Shown here one piece after another: positions 14,961 through 21,580 of a DNA stretch of 64,000 nt. This stretch comes from an uncultured Bacteroidia bacterium (lineage in GTDB: Bacteria > Bacteroidota > Bacteroidia > Bacteroidales > UBA932): NCBI GenBank assembly GCA_902781705.1, contig CACZKE010000001.1, forward strand, positions 186,001 through 250,000, read 5' to 3'. The notes below the pieces were generated by a model. The model was not told the origin of the DNA and did no database searches. It worked only from the letters and a program-made list of their open reading frames with translations. The number at the start of each line of letters is the position of its first letter. Position 1 is the stretch's first letter. A program made the position numbers and the translations under genes.

Positions 14961-15446
14961 ATGTCTGATTTTCAGCGGTTTATAGATGTCAATCATATCC
15001 TAAAGAAAGAAATCGCATCTTTTCTGGGTGTTTCGAATGCGTTTATTACCCAGTTGTGCGATGGCTCAAAACGCGTCCCTGCGCTGAAGTTGGCTTTAAT
15101 TAAAGCTAATGACAAGGGCTGGGATACATCAATGTTCGACTCAAGCCAGGCCGTTGGTGATAACAATTCGGGTGTTGTCATCAATGGGGGAGGAAATAAC
15201 TCCACCATCGACAACCGCCATTTCTATTCTGATAGCCCGGACGTTCTCCGGGCCCAGGTGGAGTTGCTGGAGGAACGCATCCAGGAAAAAGAGGAACGGC
15301 TGAAAGAGAAGGACGCCCAGATCAAAGAGAAGGACGCCCAGATCAAAGAGAAGGACGCCCAGATCAAAGAGAAGGACGCCCAGATCAAAGAGAAGGACGC
15401 CCAGATAAAGCAGCTCCTGGACATCATCCAGGGCTTGAAACAATAG
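14961..15446 (+). CDS. helix-turn-helix regulator with repeat-built coiled coil
   Basis: A 161-residue protein. Residues 1-50 (FIDVNHILKKEIASFLGVSNAFITQLCDGSKRVPALKL) form an XRE-like helix-turn-helix. A Gly/Asn-rich linker (VGDNNSGVVINGGGNNSTI) follows, then a long coiled coil. Five consecutive EKDAQIK heptads, coded by 21-bp tandem repeats at 15306-15410, make up most of it, ending in QLLDIIQGLKQ. The coiled coil should drive oligomerisation. The gene is divergent from the leftward early operon, as a lysogeny-type repressor would be. No CI-type peptidase domain is present, so any induction would need another mechanism. Confidence 0.75.
   Translation: MSDFQRFIDVNHILKKEIASFLGVSNAFITQLCDGSKRVPALKLALIKANDKGWDTSMFDSSQAVGDNNSGVVINGGGNNSTIDNRHFYSDSPDVLRAQVELLEERIQEKEERLKEKDAQIKEKDAQIKEKDAQIKEKDAQIKEKDAQIKQLLDIIQGLKQ
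15306..15410 (+). repeat. five 21-bp tandem repeats inside the regulator gene
   Basis: Five head-to-tail 21-bp units, each coding for EKDAQIK, one coiled-coil heptad. The first four are identical at DNA level; the last ends ATAAAG instead of ATCAAA. Copy-number change would lengthen or shorten the coiled coil in whole heptads and keep the frame. Confidence 0.95.
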
Positions 15447-15454
15447 TATTTTTT

Positions 15455-15769
15455 ATGGATGAACTAGAGCGCAATCTGGACGAAGTACGTCAGCTTATTC
15501 AATATGTCGAACATGTCAACGAAAAATGGAAAGTCGGTCTTCCAGAAATTGATCCAAGTTTTCGCCCAACCGGATACAGAAATCAACTCGATGGAATCGG
15601 ACAACAAGAACGAATCCTTCGAAAGCTCCGAGAGCGAGCGGCAGGACTTGAGCAAAAAATCAACAGTCGTAGAAACCATGATGCCGGAGATACAACCGGA
15701 AGCTCAGACCTTTTCACCCAGGAGGGCGCCACGCAATGTGGAGAAAAAGAGAGTCTGTACGGAGAATAG
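15455..15769 (+). CDS. short reading frame overlapping the BRCT gene start (doubtful)
   Basis: A 104-codon frame beginning nine bases after the regulator's stop: MDELERNLDEVRQLIQYVEHVNEKWKV at its N-terminus looks like a real helical protein. From about residue 35 it overlaps the BRCT frame and becomes less protein-like. Either a small gene overlaps the BRCT gene, or an ancestral frame was shifted, the N-terminal part here continuing into the BRCT frame. I cannot tell which. Confidence 0.3.
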   Translation: MDELERNLDEVRQLIQYVEHVNEKWKVGLPEIDPSFRPTGYRNQLDGIGQQERILRKLRERAAGLEQKINSRRNHDAGDTTGSSDLFTQEGATQCGEKESLYGE

Positions 15770-16091
15770 AGGATGGGCAGAAGGAAGTATGCCCGATAAT
15801 TATTTCAATGGGAAGACAATCGTAATTACGGGTGATATGTTGTTACTCGGCGAACGCAATCCTCTTGCTGGTCTACTCAAGAGCTTGGGTGCCAGGGTGA
15901 CATCGTCCGTCAGTCAAAAGACTGACATCGTGGTTGTAGGGGAGAAACCGGGTCCTTCCAAACTGGAGAAAGTCGCGACCCTTGCAGGAGAGGGCGTTGA
16001 CATCCGCTTGATGACAGAGCTAGAGCTTATCCTCACGCTTCACGATGAAGGAGTCAATCTCCTGGAATTCGTCCAGGGTTTTGAAGAATAA
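15504..16091 (+). CDS. BRCT-domain protein
   Basis: A 195-residue protein. Residues 1-95 are a polar, Ser/Glu-rich linker. Residues about 100-180 are a BRCT domain of the kind found at the end of NAD-dependent DNA ligases: FNGKTIVITG, then GARVTSSVSQKTDIVVVGEKPGPSKLEKVATLAGEGVDI with the conserved Gly-Lys pattern. BRCT domains bind DNA ends or phosphopeptides and are rare outside ligases in bacteria. A downstream start near 15789 (MPDNYFNGK) would give the domain alone. It shares a direct repeat with the regulator gene upstream. A role in phage DNA handling is inferred. Confidence 0.75.
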   Translation: MSNMSTKNGKSVFQKLIQVFAQPDTEINSMESDNKNESFESSESERQDLSKKSTVVETMMPEIQPEAQTFSPRRAPRNVEKKRVCTENRGWAEGSMPDNYFNGKTIVITGDMLLLGERNPLAGLLKSLGARVTSSVSQKTDIVVVGEKPGPSKLEKVATLAGEGVDIRLMTELELILTLHDEGVNLLEFVQGFEE

Positions 16092-16133
16092 AGCGTCCTG
16101 GACATCATCCAGGGCATGAAATAACACGAATAT

Positions 16134-16220
16134 ATGAACACTGCCGAAAAGAAATCAATGCCGCCACCGGCACCGTCTCCATCCAGGGTGCCCGAACCGC
16201 AGGAACACAAGAAATTCTGA
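16134..16220 (+). CDS. very small proline-rich reading frame (28 aa)
   Basis: A 28-codon frame with the composition of a disordered, proline-rich tail (MPPPAPSPSRVPEPQEHKK). It starts just after the second copy of the direct repeat and ends 12 bases before the stop of the converging gene. It may be a real micro-protein or a remnant of a longer gene; evidence is thin. Confidence 0.25.
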   Translation: MNTAEKKSMPPPAPSPSRVPEPQEHKKF

Positions 16221-16231
16221 GGGCGTCTTAA

Positions 16232-16804
16232 TTAAACGATGGCCAGAATGACAAGCAGGATCACTCCGATGAAGAGCGAGGATACGGTTGAAATGACGGC
16301 TACCCTGTAAGGCTTCACGATGGATCTTAGAACGCCTTGATTGAAATCAATGAGTCTTTGCCTTTCTATCAGGTTACAGGCGAGTAAATACCGATGAGTT
16401 TCTTTCTTGTCGCAGTCTGTTGCCCGATCCATCACATCTTTCCGAAGCATTACGGAAGGTTGTTCGCCAGGCCCGAACCAGGAGACGAACAGGAAGTTCT
16501 TGAAGACGACGAAGAGAATGATTCCAAGGGAGGCTCCTAAACCATAGCTGGCGATAATGAGGACATCGGATGAGGTGGATTCGCCCCAGGTCTGGGAAAC
16601 AAGGACAGCGACCATGGATGAGGCCAGGGTGACCAACCAACCGACAAGAATCCAGCTCCGGGAAATCACGCCACGAAGCGATTGGTCCAGATATTCCAGA
16701 TGCCGCTGTGCTTCTGTATTCAAGTCTCTCAAGGCCTCTGTACTGAGAACCTGAACGGCTTCGGACACTTGTTTGTTTGCCGGTATTTCATCGATTTTTT
16801 TCAT
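16232..16804 (-). CDS. membrane protein of unknown function (190 aa)
   Basis: A 190-residue protein with hydrophobic segments at about residues 50-70 (WILVGWLVTLASSMVAVLV), 81-105 (DVLIIASYGLGASLGIILFVVF) and 168-190 at the C-terminus. N-terminal and loop regions are charged. It has its own good promoter (16821-16850). No family recognised. As the last gene before the chromosomal genes it could be a lysogeny-expressed accessory (cargo) gene of the prophage; that is inference. Confidence 0.65.
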   Translation of the reverse strand: MKKIDEIPANKQVSEAVQVLSTEALRDLNTEAQRHLEYLDQSLRGVISRSWILVGWLVTLASSMVAVLVSQTWGESTSSDVLIIASYGLGASLGIILFVVFKNFLFVSWFGPGEQPSVMLRKDVMDRATDCDKKETHRYLLACNLIERQRLIDFNQGVLRSIVKPYRVAVISTVSSLFIGVILLVILAIV

Positions 16805-16820
16805 GGCCGAATGCTTTCCA

Positions 16821-16850
16821 CAAAGGTAGAAAATCGGGCAGAAAAAGCAA
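16821..16850 (-). promoter_or_regulatory. promoter of the 190-residue membrane protein gene
   Basis: Minus-strand TTG at 16850-16848, 19-base spacer, TACCTTTG at 16828-16821. This is an excellent match to the Bacteroidota pattern, 17 bases before the start codon. Confidence 0.75.
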
Positions 16851-17050
16851 ATTTCGCAAAATGCAAAATGCGCAAACGACTACGTAAATCACTGTTTCAT
16901 CTCAACATGAGAACACGTGTACCGGGACTCAAACGGGACAAAATTCGCCGAATTGCCTCCGAGATTCGATAATAAGTTTAGAATTTGAGAATAATCTTAT
17001 CGCAACACAATATGGAACCCCCTGAGCAGCAAATCTCTACATCTCAACGA

Positions 17051-18154
17051 CTATCGGACCACGATCCGTTCGATCCTCCGGGGAATGGAGGCGAGGATCT
17101 CGTAAGGGATCGTTCCCAGGACGTTCGCCAGTTCGGTGACGGTGGGGTCCGCGCCGAAGACGGTGACGGTGTCGCCTACCTTCACGTCGATGCCGGTGAC
17201 GTCCAGCATGCACATATCCATACAGATGTTGCCGATGGTGGGGGCGCGGTGACCGTTCACGCTGAAGGACGCATGTCCCTGGCCCAGGTGACGGTCGATG
17301 CCGTCGGCGTAACCGACGGGGATGGTGGCGATGACGGTGCCCGGACGGGCTTTGCCCCATCGGCCGTACCCCACGGTATCCCCTTCACGCAGATGCTTGA
17401 TCTGCAGAATCTTACATTTCAAGGAAGCGACCGGGGCAAGTTGGACGCCCGGCAGGGCGCTGATGCCGTAGATGCCGATGCCCAGGCGCACCATGTCGTA
17501 CTGATGCTCCGGGAAACGCTCGATGCCGGCGGAGTTGAGGATATGGCGCATGGGCATGTAGCCGATCCCTGCTGCGATGGACTGCGTGTTCTGTTCGAAC
17601 AGGCGGAACTGGGCGGCCGTGAAGGCATCTTCCTCGGGATCGTCGGCGACGCAGAGGTGGGAGAACATGGATTTCACCTTCACCTCCGGGTGCGCGTTCA
17701 GAAAATCCACCAGCGCAGGAATCTCCGAAGTCATGAAGCCCAGGCGGTGCATGCCGGTGTCCAGTTTGATATGGACGGGATAATCCTGCAGGCCGGCCGC
17801 CCGGAGATGGCTGCAAAAGGCCTCCAGCGACTCCAGGTTCGGAATGCTGGGTTCCATGCGCGTGGCGATGATCTCGGGATAGAAGTCCGTTCCCGCCGTG
17901 AGGACGATGATCGGCAGGCTGATACCGTTCTGCCGCAATTCCAGGCCCTCCACGGGATAGGCGACGGCGAGGTAATCGGCCCCCGCACGCTGCATCATCG
18001 CGGCAAACTCCACGGCTCCGTGTCCGTACGCGTTGGCCTTGACGAGAACGAGCAGTTTCGTCTGCGGCTCCAACAGGGAACGGAAATACCGGTAGTTCCG
18101 CTCACAGCCCTTCAGGTCCAGTTCCAACCGGGAAAAATCATCCTCTCGCATCAT
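17051..18154 (-). CDS. alr: alanine racemase
   Basis: Interconverts L- and D-alanine for peptidoglycan with pyridoxal phosphate. The PLP lysine is Lys39 in VKANAYGHG and the second catalytic base is Tyr263 in VGYGRW, both in their family contexts. The chosen start at 18154 (MMREDDFSR) gives 367 residues, the normal length; the longer frame to 18187 would start upstream of a TAAATTTG -7 box at 18183-18176. In many Bacteroidales the racemase is fused to MurF; here it stands alone. It is the first clear housekeeping gene to the right of the prophage. Confidence 0.95.
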   Translation of the reverse strand: MMREDDFSRLELDLKGCERNYRYFRSLLEPQTKLLVLVKANAYGHGAVEFAAMMQRAGADYLAVAYPVEGLELRQNGISLPIIVLTAGTDFYPEIIATRMEPSIPNLESLEAFCSHLRAAGLQDYPVHIKLDTGMHRLGFMTSEIPALVDFLNAHPEVKVKSMFSHLCVADDPEEDAFTAAQFRLFEQNTQSIAAGIGYMPMRHILNSAGIERFPEHQYDMVRLGIGIYGISALPGVQLAPVASLKCKILQIKHLREGDTVGYGRWGKARPGTVIATIPVGYADGIDRHLGQGHASFSVNGHRAPTIGNICMDMCMLDVTGIDVKVGDTVTVFGADPTVTELANVLGTIPYEILASIPRRIERIVVR

Positions 18155-18243
18155 CGCATTCAGTAAAATAGTCAGCAAATTTAACAATATCGGCTGACAT
18201 TTCCGTATAAAATGTGTATTTTTGTAGAAAAGGAAAACGCGAT

Positions 18244-18921
18244 ATGAGTACTTCCATGATTTGGATCCTGATGATCATCGTGATGGTCCTGAGCATGCTC
18301 ATCCAGGCCCGTCTGAAAAACCGTTTCGAGAAATACCAGGAGGTCCCCACCGCCCTTACGGGTGCCGAGGTCGCCCAGCGCATGTTGCAGGCCCACGGCA
18401 TCCATGACGTGAAGATCGTCTCCGTGGAAGGCACCCTCACGGACCATTACAACCCGCAGACCAAAACCGTGAACCTGAGCCACGACGTGTATTACGGGCG
18501 CAGCGTCGCCGCCGCGGCCGTGGCAGCCCATGAATGCGGCCATGTGGTTCAGCATCAGGAAGGTTACGCGCCGCTCCGGCTGCGCTCCGCCCTGGTTCCG
18601 GTGGTGAGTTTCGCCAACAGTTGGGTGTCCTGGGTGCTTCTCGCCGGCGTGGTCCTGATCAACGTTTTCCCGCAGCTGCTCTGGATCGGAATCGGCCTTT
18701 TCGCCATGTCCACCCTGTTTAGCTTCGTCACCCTTCCCGTGGAGGTCAATGCCAGCGCCCGGGCCGTCAAATGGCTGGACGGGGCCGGCATCGTCAATTA
18801 CGAGACCAAGCCCATGGCCGCGGACGCCCTCAAATGGGCGGCCTACACCTATGTGATCGCCGCCATCGGCTCCCTCGCCACCCTTCTCTATTACATTTCC
18901 CTTGCAAACCGCAGAAACTAA
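18244..18921 (+). CDS. membrane zinc metallopeptidase (YugP/Zn_peptidase_2 type)
   Basis: A 225-residue integral membrane protein with an N-terminal span (about 3-20), the zinc-binding motif HECGH at residues 96-100 (AAHECGHVVQH), and two to three further hydrophobic segments (about 130-165 and near the C-terminus). This matches the YugP-like family, whose physiological substrate is not established. The ATG at 18244 is preferred over 18214, which lies within the likely promoter: a TATTTTTG box is at 18217-18224. The DJ-1 family gene follows after seven bases, so they are probably co-transcribed. Confidence 0.85.
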   Translation: MSTSMIWILMIIVMVLSMLIQARLKNRFEKYQEVPTALTGAEVAQRMLQAHGIHDVKIVSVEGTLTDHYNPQTKTVNLSHDVYYGRSVAAAAVAAHECGHVVQHQEGYAPLRLRSALVPVVSFANSWVSWVLLAGVVLINVFPQLLWIGIGLFAMSTLFSFVTLPVEVNASARAVKWLDGAGIVNYETKPMAADALKWAAYTYVIAAIGSLATLLYYISLANRRN

Positions 18922-18928
18922 TCTCCCC

Positions 18929-19483
18929 ATGAACGGAATCTATATTTTCCTTGCCGACGGCTTCGAGGACATGGAAGCCATCGCCACCCGCGACGTGCTC
19001 CTCAGGGGCGGCGTGGATGTCCAGACCGTATCCATTACCGATGATCCTTTCGTGACCAGTTCCCACGGCATCACCGTGAGCGTGGACCTCACCCGGGACG
19101 ACTTCGACGACGACACTCCCGCCGTGATGATCTTCCCCGGCGGCATGCCCGGTTCCAAGAACCTGGCCGCGGACAAGGCCCTGATGGCCCTGATGCGCAA
19201 GTGTTACGCCGGCGGCGGCATCGTCGCGGCCATCTGCGCAGCCCCCGGCCTCGTTGCTTCCCAATTGGAGGATGTCGCCGGCAAGCGCTTTACCTGCTTC
19301 GAGGGATTCCAGGACGCGATGATTGCGAAGGGTGCCGTCTATACGCCCGAAAGCGCCGTTGTGGACGGGCAACTCATCACCGGCCGCGGTGCCGGCCACG
19401 CCGTGAATTTCGGCCTCGCTATCCTGGAAACGCTGAGAGGAAAAGAAGCGGCCGACCGCGTCCGGGCCGGCCTGATGCTGTAA
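18929..19483 (+). CDS. DJ-1/PfpI family protein
   Basis: A 184-residue member of the DJ-1 superfamily, proteins linked to protein or nucleotide deglycation and oxidative stress protection. The reactive cysteine is Cys103 in the nucleophile elbow IVAAICAAPG, and the supporting acidic residue is Glu13 in LADGFEDME. Length and layout match the YajL/ThiJ branch. The ATG at 18929 is chosen because the frame from 18902 overlaps the upstream gene. The exact activity is uncertain, as it is for the family as a whole. Confidence 0.88.
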   Translation: MNGIYIFLADGFEDMEAIATRDVLLRGGVDVQTVSITDDPFVTSSHGITVSVDLTRDDFDDDTPAVMIFPGGMPGSKNLAADKALMALMRKCYAGGGIVAAICAAPGLVASQLEDVAGKRFTCFEGFQDAMIAKGAVYTPESAVVDGQLITGRGAGHAVNFGLAILETLRGKEAADRVRAGLML

Positions 19484-19489
19484 GGGTTT

Positions 19490-19786
19490 TTATTCCAACA
19501 CCTTGCGCAGAACACGCGTAAGTTGGTCGGAGCAGGAAGTCCCGCGCTCCTTACAGTCGATGCCCGAGAGACGCTCCAGGGCGAAATCCGCGCTCTGGCC
19601 TTCCAGCAGGGCCCCCAGGGCCTTGAGATTGCCGTTGCATCCCGCGATGTACCGCAGGTTGTGGATCTTTCCGTCAATGAGGTCGAAATCGATCTGACGG
19701 GAACAAACCAGGGCAGAAGGCACGGCCGTAATATGACGCACCCCGTTCACGGTGCTGTCGCTCAGTATCTGGATATCTTCAGGCAT
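19490..19786 (-). CDS. TSCPD-domain protein
   Basis: A 98-residue protein matching the small free-standing TSCPD domain, also found at the end of some ribonucleotide reductases. Four cysteines occur at conserved-looking places (VCSRQIDFDL, IAGCNGNLKALGALLEG, GIDCKERGTSCSDQL), with the name-giving TSC-D near the C-terminus, here TSCSD. They probably bind a metal. It converges on the DJ-1 family gene and is followed upstream by a small putative DNA-binding gene after two bases. The cellular role is unknown. Confidence 0.8.
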   Translation of the reverse strand: MPEDIQILSDSTVNGVRHITAVPSALVCSRQIDFDLIDGKIHNLRYIAGCNGNLKALGALLEGQSADFALERLSGIDCKERGTSCSDQLTRVLRKVLE

Positions 19787-19788
19787 TT

Positions 19789-20019
19789 CTAAAATAACGT
19801 AGGGTGATTCTCTTCGAGTTCCGATAGGATCTTGGACATGATGGCTTCCCGGAAGAGGGCGGCTTTCGCATGGACCTTGAAGCGGGAGCAGTACTCGTCC
19901 ACGGCGGCCATTTCGCTGTCGTTGAAATACAGGACGTAGCGGTTTTTGCGCAGGAGGGCGGCCTTCTGCTTTTCGAGGTAGGCCGGGTCCACGCCCGGAA
20001 TCTTGCGTTTTCTTGCCAT
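19789..20019 (-). CDS. small putative DNA-binding protein (76 aa)
   Basis: A 76-residue basic protein from the ATG at 20019 (MARKRKIPGVDPAYLEKQKAALLRKNRYVLYFNDSEMAAVDEYCSRFKVHAK...). The strand NRYVLYFNDSEMAAVDEYC followed by two helices resembles a ribbon-helix-helix fold, with a lysine/arginine-rich N-terminus. It is encoded two bases upstream of the TSCPD gene and probably shares its transcript. A regulatory role is possible; its target is unknown. Confidence 0.6.
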   Translation of the reverse strand: MARKRKIPGVDPAYLEKQKAALLRKNRYVLYFNDSEMAAVDEYCSRFKVHAKAALFREAIMSKILSELEENHPTLF

Positions 20020-20050
20020 CGGATGCAAATTTAGCAAAAACCCTTCAGAA

Positions 20051-20485
20051 TCAGCGCTTGGAGCGGAAAAAATCCTGCATCAGGGCCGTGCATTCGTCCG
20101 AAAGGACGCCGGCTGTGACCTCCGTCCGCGGGTGGAGGAGGGAAGGGGAGAAGAGGGAGAATCCGCGGCGCGGGTCGATGGCCCCGTACACGATCCGTCC
20201 GACCTGGGACCAGTTCAGGGCGCCGGCACACATGGGACAGGGTTCCACCGTTACGTATAAGGTGCAGTCCTGCAGATACTTTCCGCCCATGGCCTCGGTG
20301 GCGGCGGTGATGGCCACCATCTCCGCATGGGCCGTGGTGTCCCGGAGCCGTTCGGTCATGTTGTGCCCCCGGCCGATGATGCGCCCCTTCCAGGTGATGA
20401 CGGCGCCGATGGGAACTTCCCCGGCGGCGAGGGCGGCGGACGCTTCCCGGAGCGCCTCCCGCATGAATTTCTCGTCCTGTTCCAT
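20051..20485 (-). CDS. tadA: tRNA-specific adenosine deaminase
   Basis: Deaminates adenosine 34 to inosine in the anticodon of tRNA-Arg. The zinc site is complete: HAE at residues 53-55 (TTAHAEMVAI) and PCPMC with Cys83 and Cys86 (VEPCPMCAGAL). The 144-residue length is normal for the bacterial enzyme. The C-terminal DPRRGFSLFSP segment fits TadA rather than free cytidine or guanine deaminases. It stands alone next to the utilisation locus and is not functionally linked to it. Confidence 0.93.
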   Translation of the reverse strand: MEQDEKFMREALREASAALAAGEVPIGAVITWKGRIIGRGHNMTERLRDTTAHAEMVAITAATEAMGGKYLQDCTLYVTVEPCPMCAGALNWSQVGRIVYGAIDPRRGFSLFSPSLLHPRTEVTAGVLSDECTALMQDFFRSKR

Positions 20486-20560
20486 TGCGTGCGTATTGAG
20501 ATTGCTAAGATACGGATAATCCCGGATTATTCGCGGATAAATGTTGAAATAGTATCATTA

Positions 20561-20591
20561 TTGCAGGAATTCGGAGAAATTCCTACCTTTG
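20561..20591 (+). promoter_or_regulatory. promoter of the first AraC gene with inverted repeat
   Basis: TTG at 20561-20563, 20-base spacer, TACCTTTG at 20584-20591. The spacer contains a perfect 6-6-6 inverted repeat, GGAATT (20566-20571) and AATTCC (20578-20583). The start codon follows the -7 box by only four bases, so the transcript would have almost no leader. Confidence 0.65.
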
Positions 20592-20595
20592 TTCC

Positions 20596-21474
20596 ATGAG
20601 CCAGGTCCTGCAAGAAATCACCCCGCTGTCCGAGAAGGACTGCTTCTATGTGGTAGAACGCCACAAGTCGGAATTCGTGTTCCCCATCCACTGCCATACC
20701 GAGTTCGAACTCAATTTCATCGAGAACGGCGCCGGCGTGCGGCGGATCGTCGGGGACAGCGTGGAGGAGATCGGCAACTACGAACTGACGCTGGTGGCGG
20801 GAGAGCGGCTCGAACACGCCTGGGAGCAGGGGAACTGCCGCAGTGCGGACGTGCGGGAAATCACCATCCAGTTCTCCCGGACCCTGTTTCCGGAGGAACT
20901 CCTCGCCCGCAAGCAGTTCCGGACCATCCGGGAGATGTTCCTGAAGGCGGCGAACGGGCTCACCTTTTCCCTGAAGGCCATCATGAAGGTATATAACCTG
21001 CTGGATGTCCTGGCCTCGGAACCGGATGGTTTCGAGCAGTATCAGCGTCTGCTGCAGATTCTTTACACCCTCTCCAACGATGAGGGTGCCCGGGTGCTGG
21101 CCAGTTCTTCCTTCGCCAACATGGAGCACAACGTGGAGAGTCGCCGCGTCCGGAAGGTCCAGGAGTACATCAATGCCCACTACAGCGAAGAAATCCGCCT
21201 GGAAGACTGCGCTGCGATGGTGGGGATGTCTCCCTCGGCCTTCAGCCGTTTCTTCAAGCAGCATACGGGCCGGACGCTGATGGACTATATCATCGACATC
21301 CGCCTCGGAAACGCCGCCCGGCTCCTGGTGGATACGTCGGAAGGTATCTCGGAGATCAGTTACGCCTGCGGTTTCAACAACCTGTCCAATTTCAACCGGG
21401 CCTTCAAGGCCAGGCGGGGCTACACGCCCCGGGACTTCCGGACGCTGTTCCGGAAGAACCGCGTCTTCGTGTAG
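20596..21474 (+). CDS. AraC-family transcription regulator (block A)
   Basis: A 292-residue regulator. The N-terminal half is a cupin-like sensor (FVFPIHCHTEFELNFIENGAG, later AGERLEHAWEQG). The C-terminal 100 residues are the double helix-turn-helix (RKVQEYINAHYSEEIRLEDCAAMVGMSPSAFSRFF and EISYACGFNNLSNFNRAFKARRGYTPRDFR). It stands just upstream of the mannanase operon in the same direction and is probably its activator. It resembles the second AraC protein (38343-39203) along its length, including the start region MSxxxQEIxPxxxxD, which supports the chosen ATG despite the missing leader. Confidence 0.9.
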   Translation: MSQVLQEITPLSEKDCFYVVERHKSEFVFPIHCHTEFELNFIENGAGVRRIVGDSVEEIGNYELTLVAGERLEHAWEQGNCRSADVREITIQFSRTLFPEELLARKQFRTIREMFLKAANGLTFSLKAIMKVYNLLDVLASEPDGFEQYQRLLQILYTLSNDEGARVLASSSFANMEHNVESRRVRKVQEYINAHYSEEIRLEDCAAMVGMSPSAFSRFFKQHTGRTLMDYIIDIRLGNAARLLVDTSEGISEISYACGFNNLSNFNRAFKARRGYTPRDFRTLFRKNRVFV

Positions 21475-21519
21475 AATTTACAATCTGCAAGAAAGTATCG
21501 GATTTAGGTTTTATTGTAT

Positions 21520-21563
21520 TTGTCCGTGCGCGTTCCAAAAAGTATCTTTGTATCATACTTTTT
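21520..21563 (+). promoter_or_regulatory. main promoter of mannan operon A with overlapping inverted repeat
   Basis: TTG at 21520-21522, 20-base spacer, TATCTTTG at 21543-21550. A perfect nine-base inverted repeat, AAAAAGTAT at 21537-21545 and ATACTTTTT at 21555-21563, straddles the -7 box. A similar AAAAAAGT/ACTTTTTT pair lies before the symporter gene at 39259-39276. Confidence 0.7.
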
Positions 21564-21580
21564 TGAAGCGCGCTACCACA

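Larger units (their letters stand above)
15415..16115 (+). repeat. 20-bp direct repeat flanking the BRCT gene
   Basis: The 20 bases at 15415-15434 recur exactly at 16096-16115, 681 bases apart, and the match continues as (T/A)TGAAA. The first copy encodes LDIIQG near the regulator's C-terminus; the second would encode SVLDIIQGMK directly after the BRCT gene's stop. Each copy contains the inverted repeat CCTGGA/TCCAGG. Confidence 0.8.
1..16804. mobile_element. prophage or phage-derived element (right part)
   Basis: A terminase ATPase, capsid protease, major capsid protein, CHC2/TOPRIM primase-helicase, HicAB module, many overlapping small genes and a helix-turn-helix switch gene lie together and mostly on the minus strand. 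Housekeeping genes start at 17051, so the right boundary is probably between 16805 and 17050; the left end is outside the window. No integrase, portal or tail genes are seen, presumably because they lie to the left. In transcription order the protease and capsid genes come before the terminase, which is not the usual lambda- or Mu-like order. Whether the element is intact cannot be judged here. Confidence 0.85.

Noticed and set aside
15306-15410. CRISPR-like repeats
   Set aside because: The 21-bp units have no spacers and keep a reading frame that codes for coiled-coil heptads.
16868-16972. A 34-codon very basic frame (MRKRLRKSLFHLNMRTRVPG...) at the prophage-chromosome junction
   Set aside because: Could be a micro-protein or part of an attachment site, but no ribosome-binding site or second repeat copy is visible to support either.
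16805-17050. Prophage attachment site
   Set aside because: The right boundary should be here, but the matching left copy is outside the window, so no repeat can be shown.
16985-18166. A 393-codon plus-strand frame
   Set aside because: Antisense to alanine racemase, which has all its catalytic residues.
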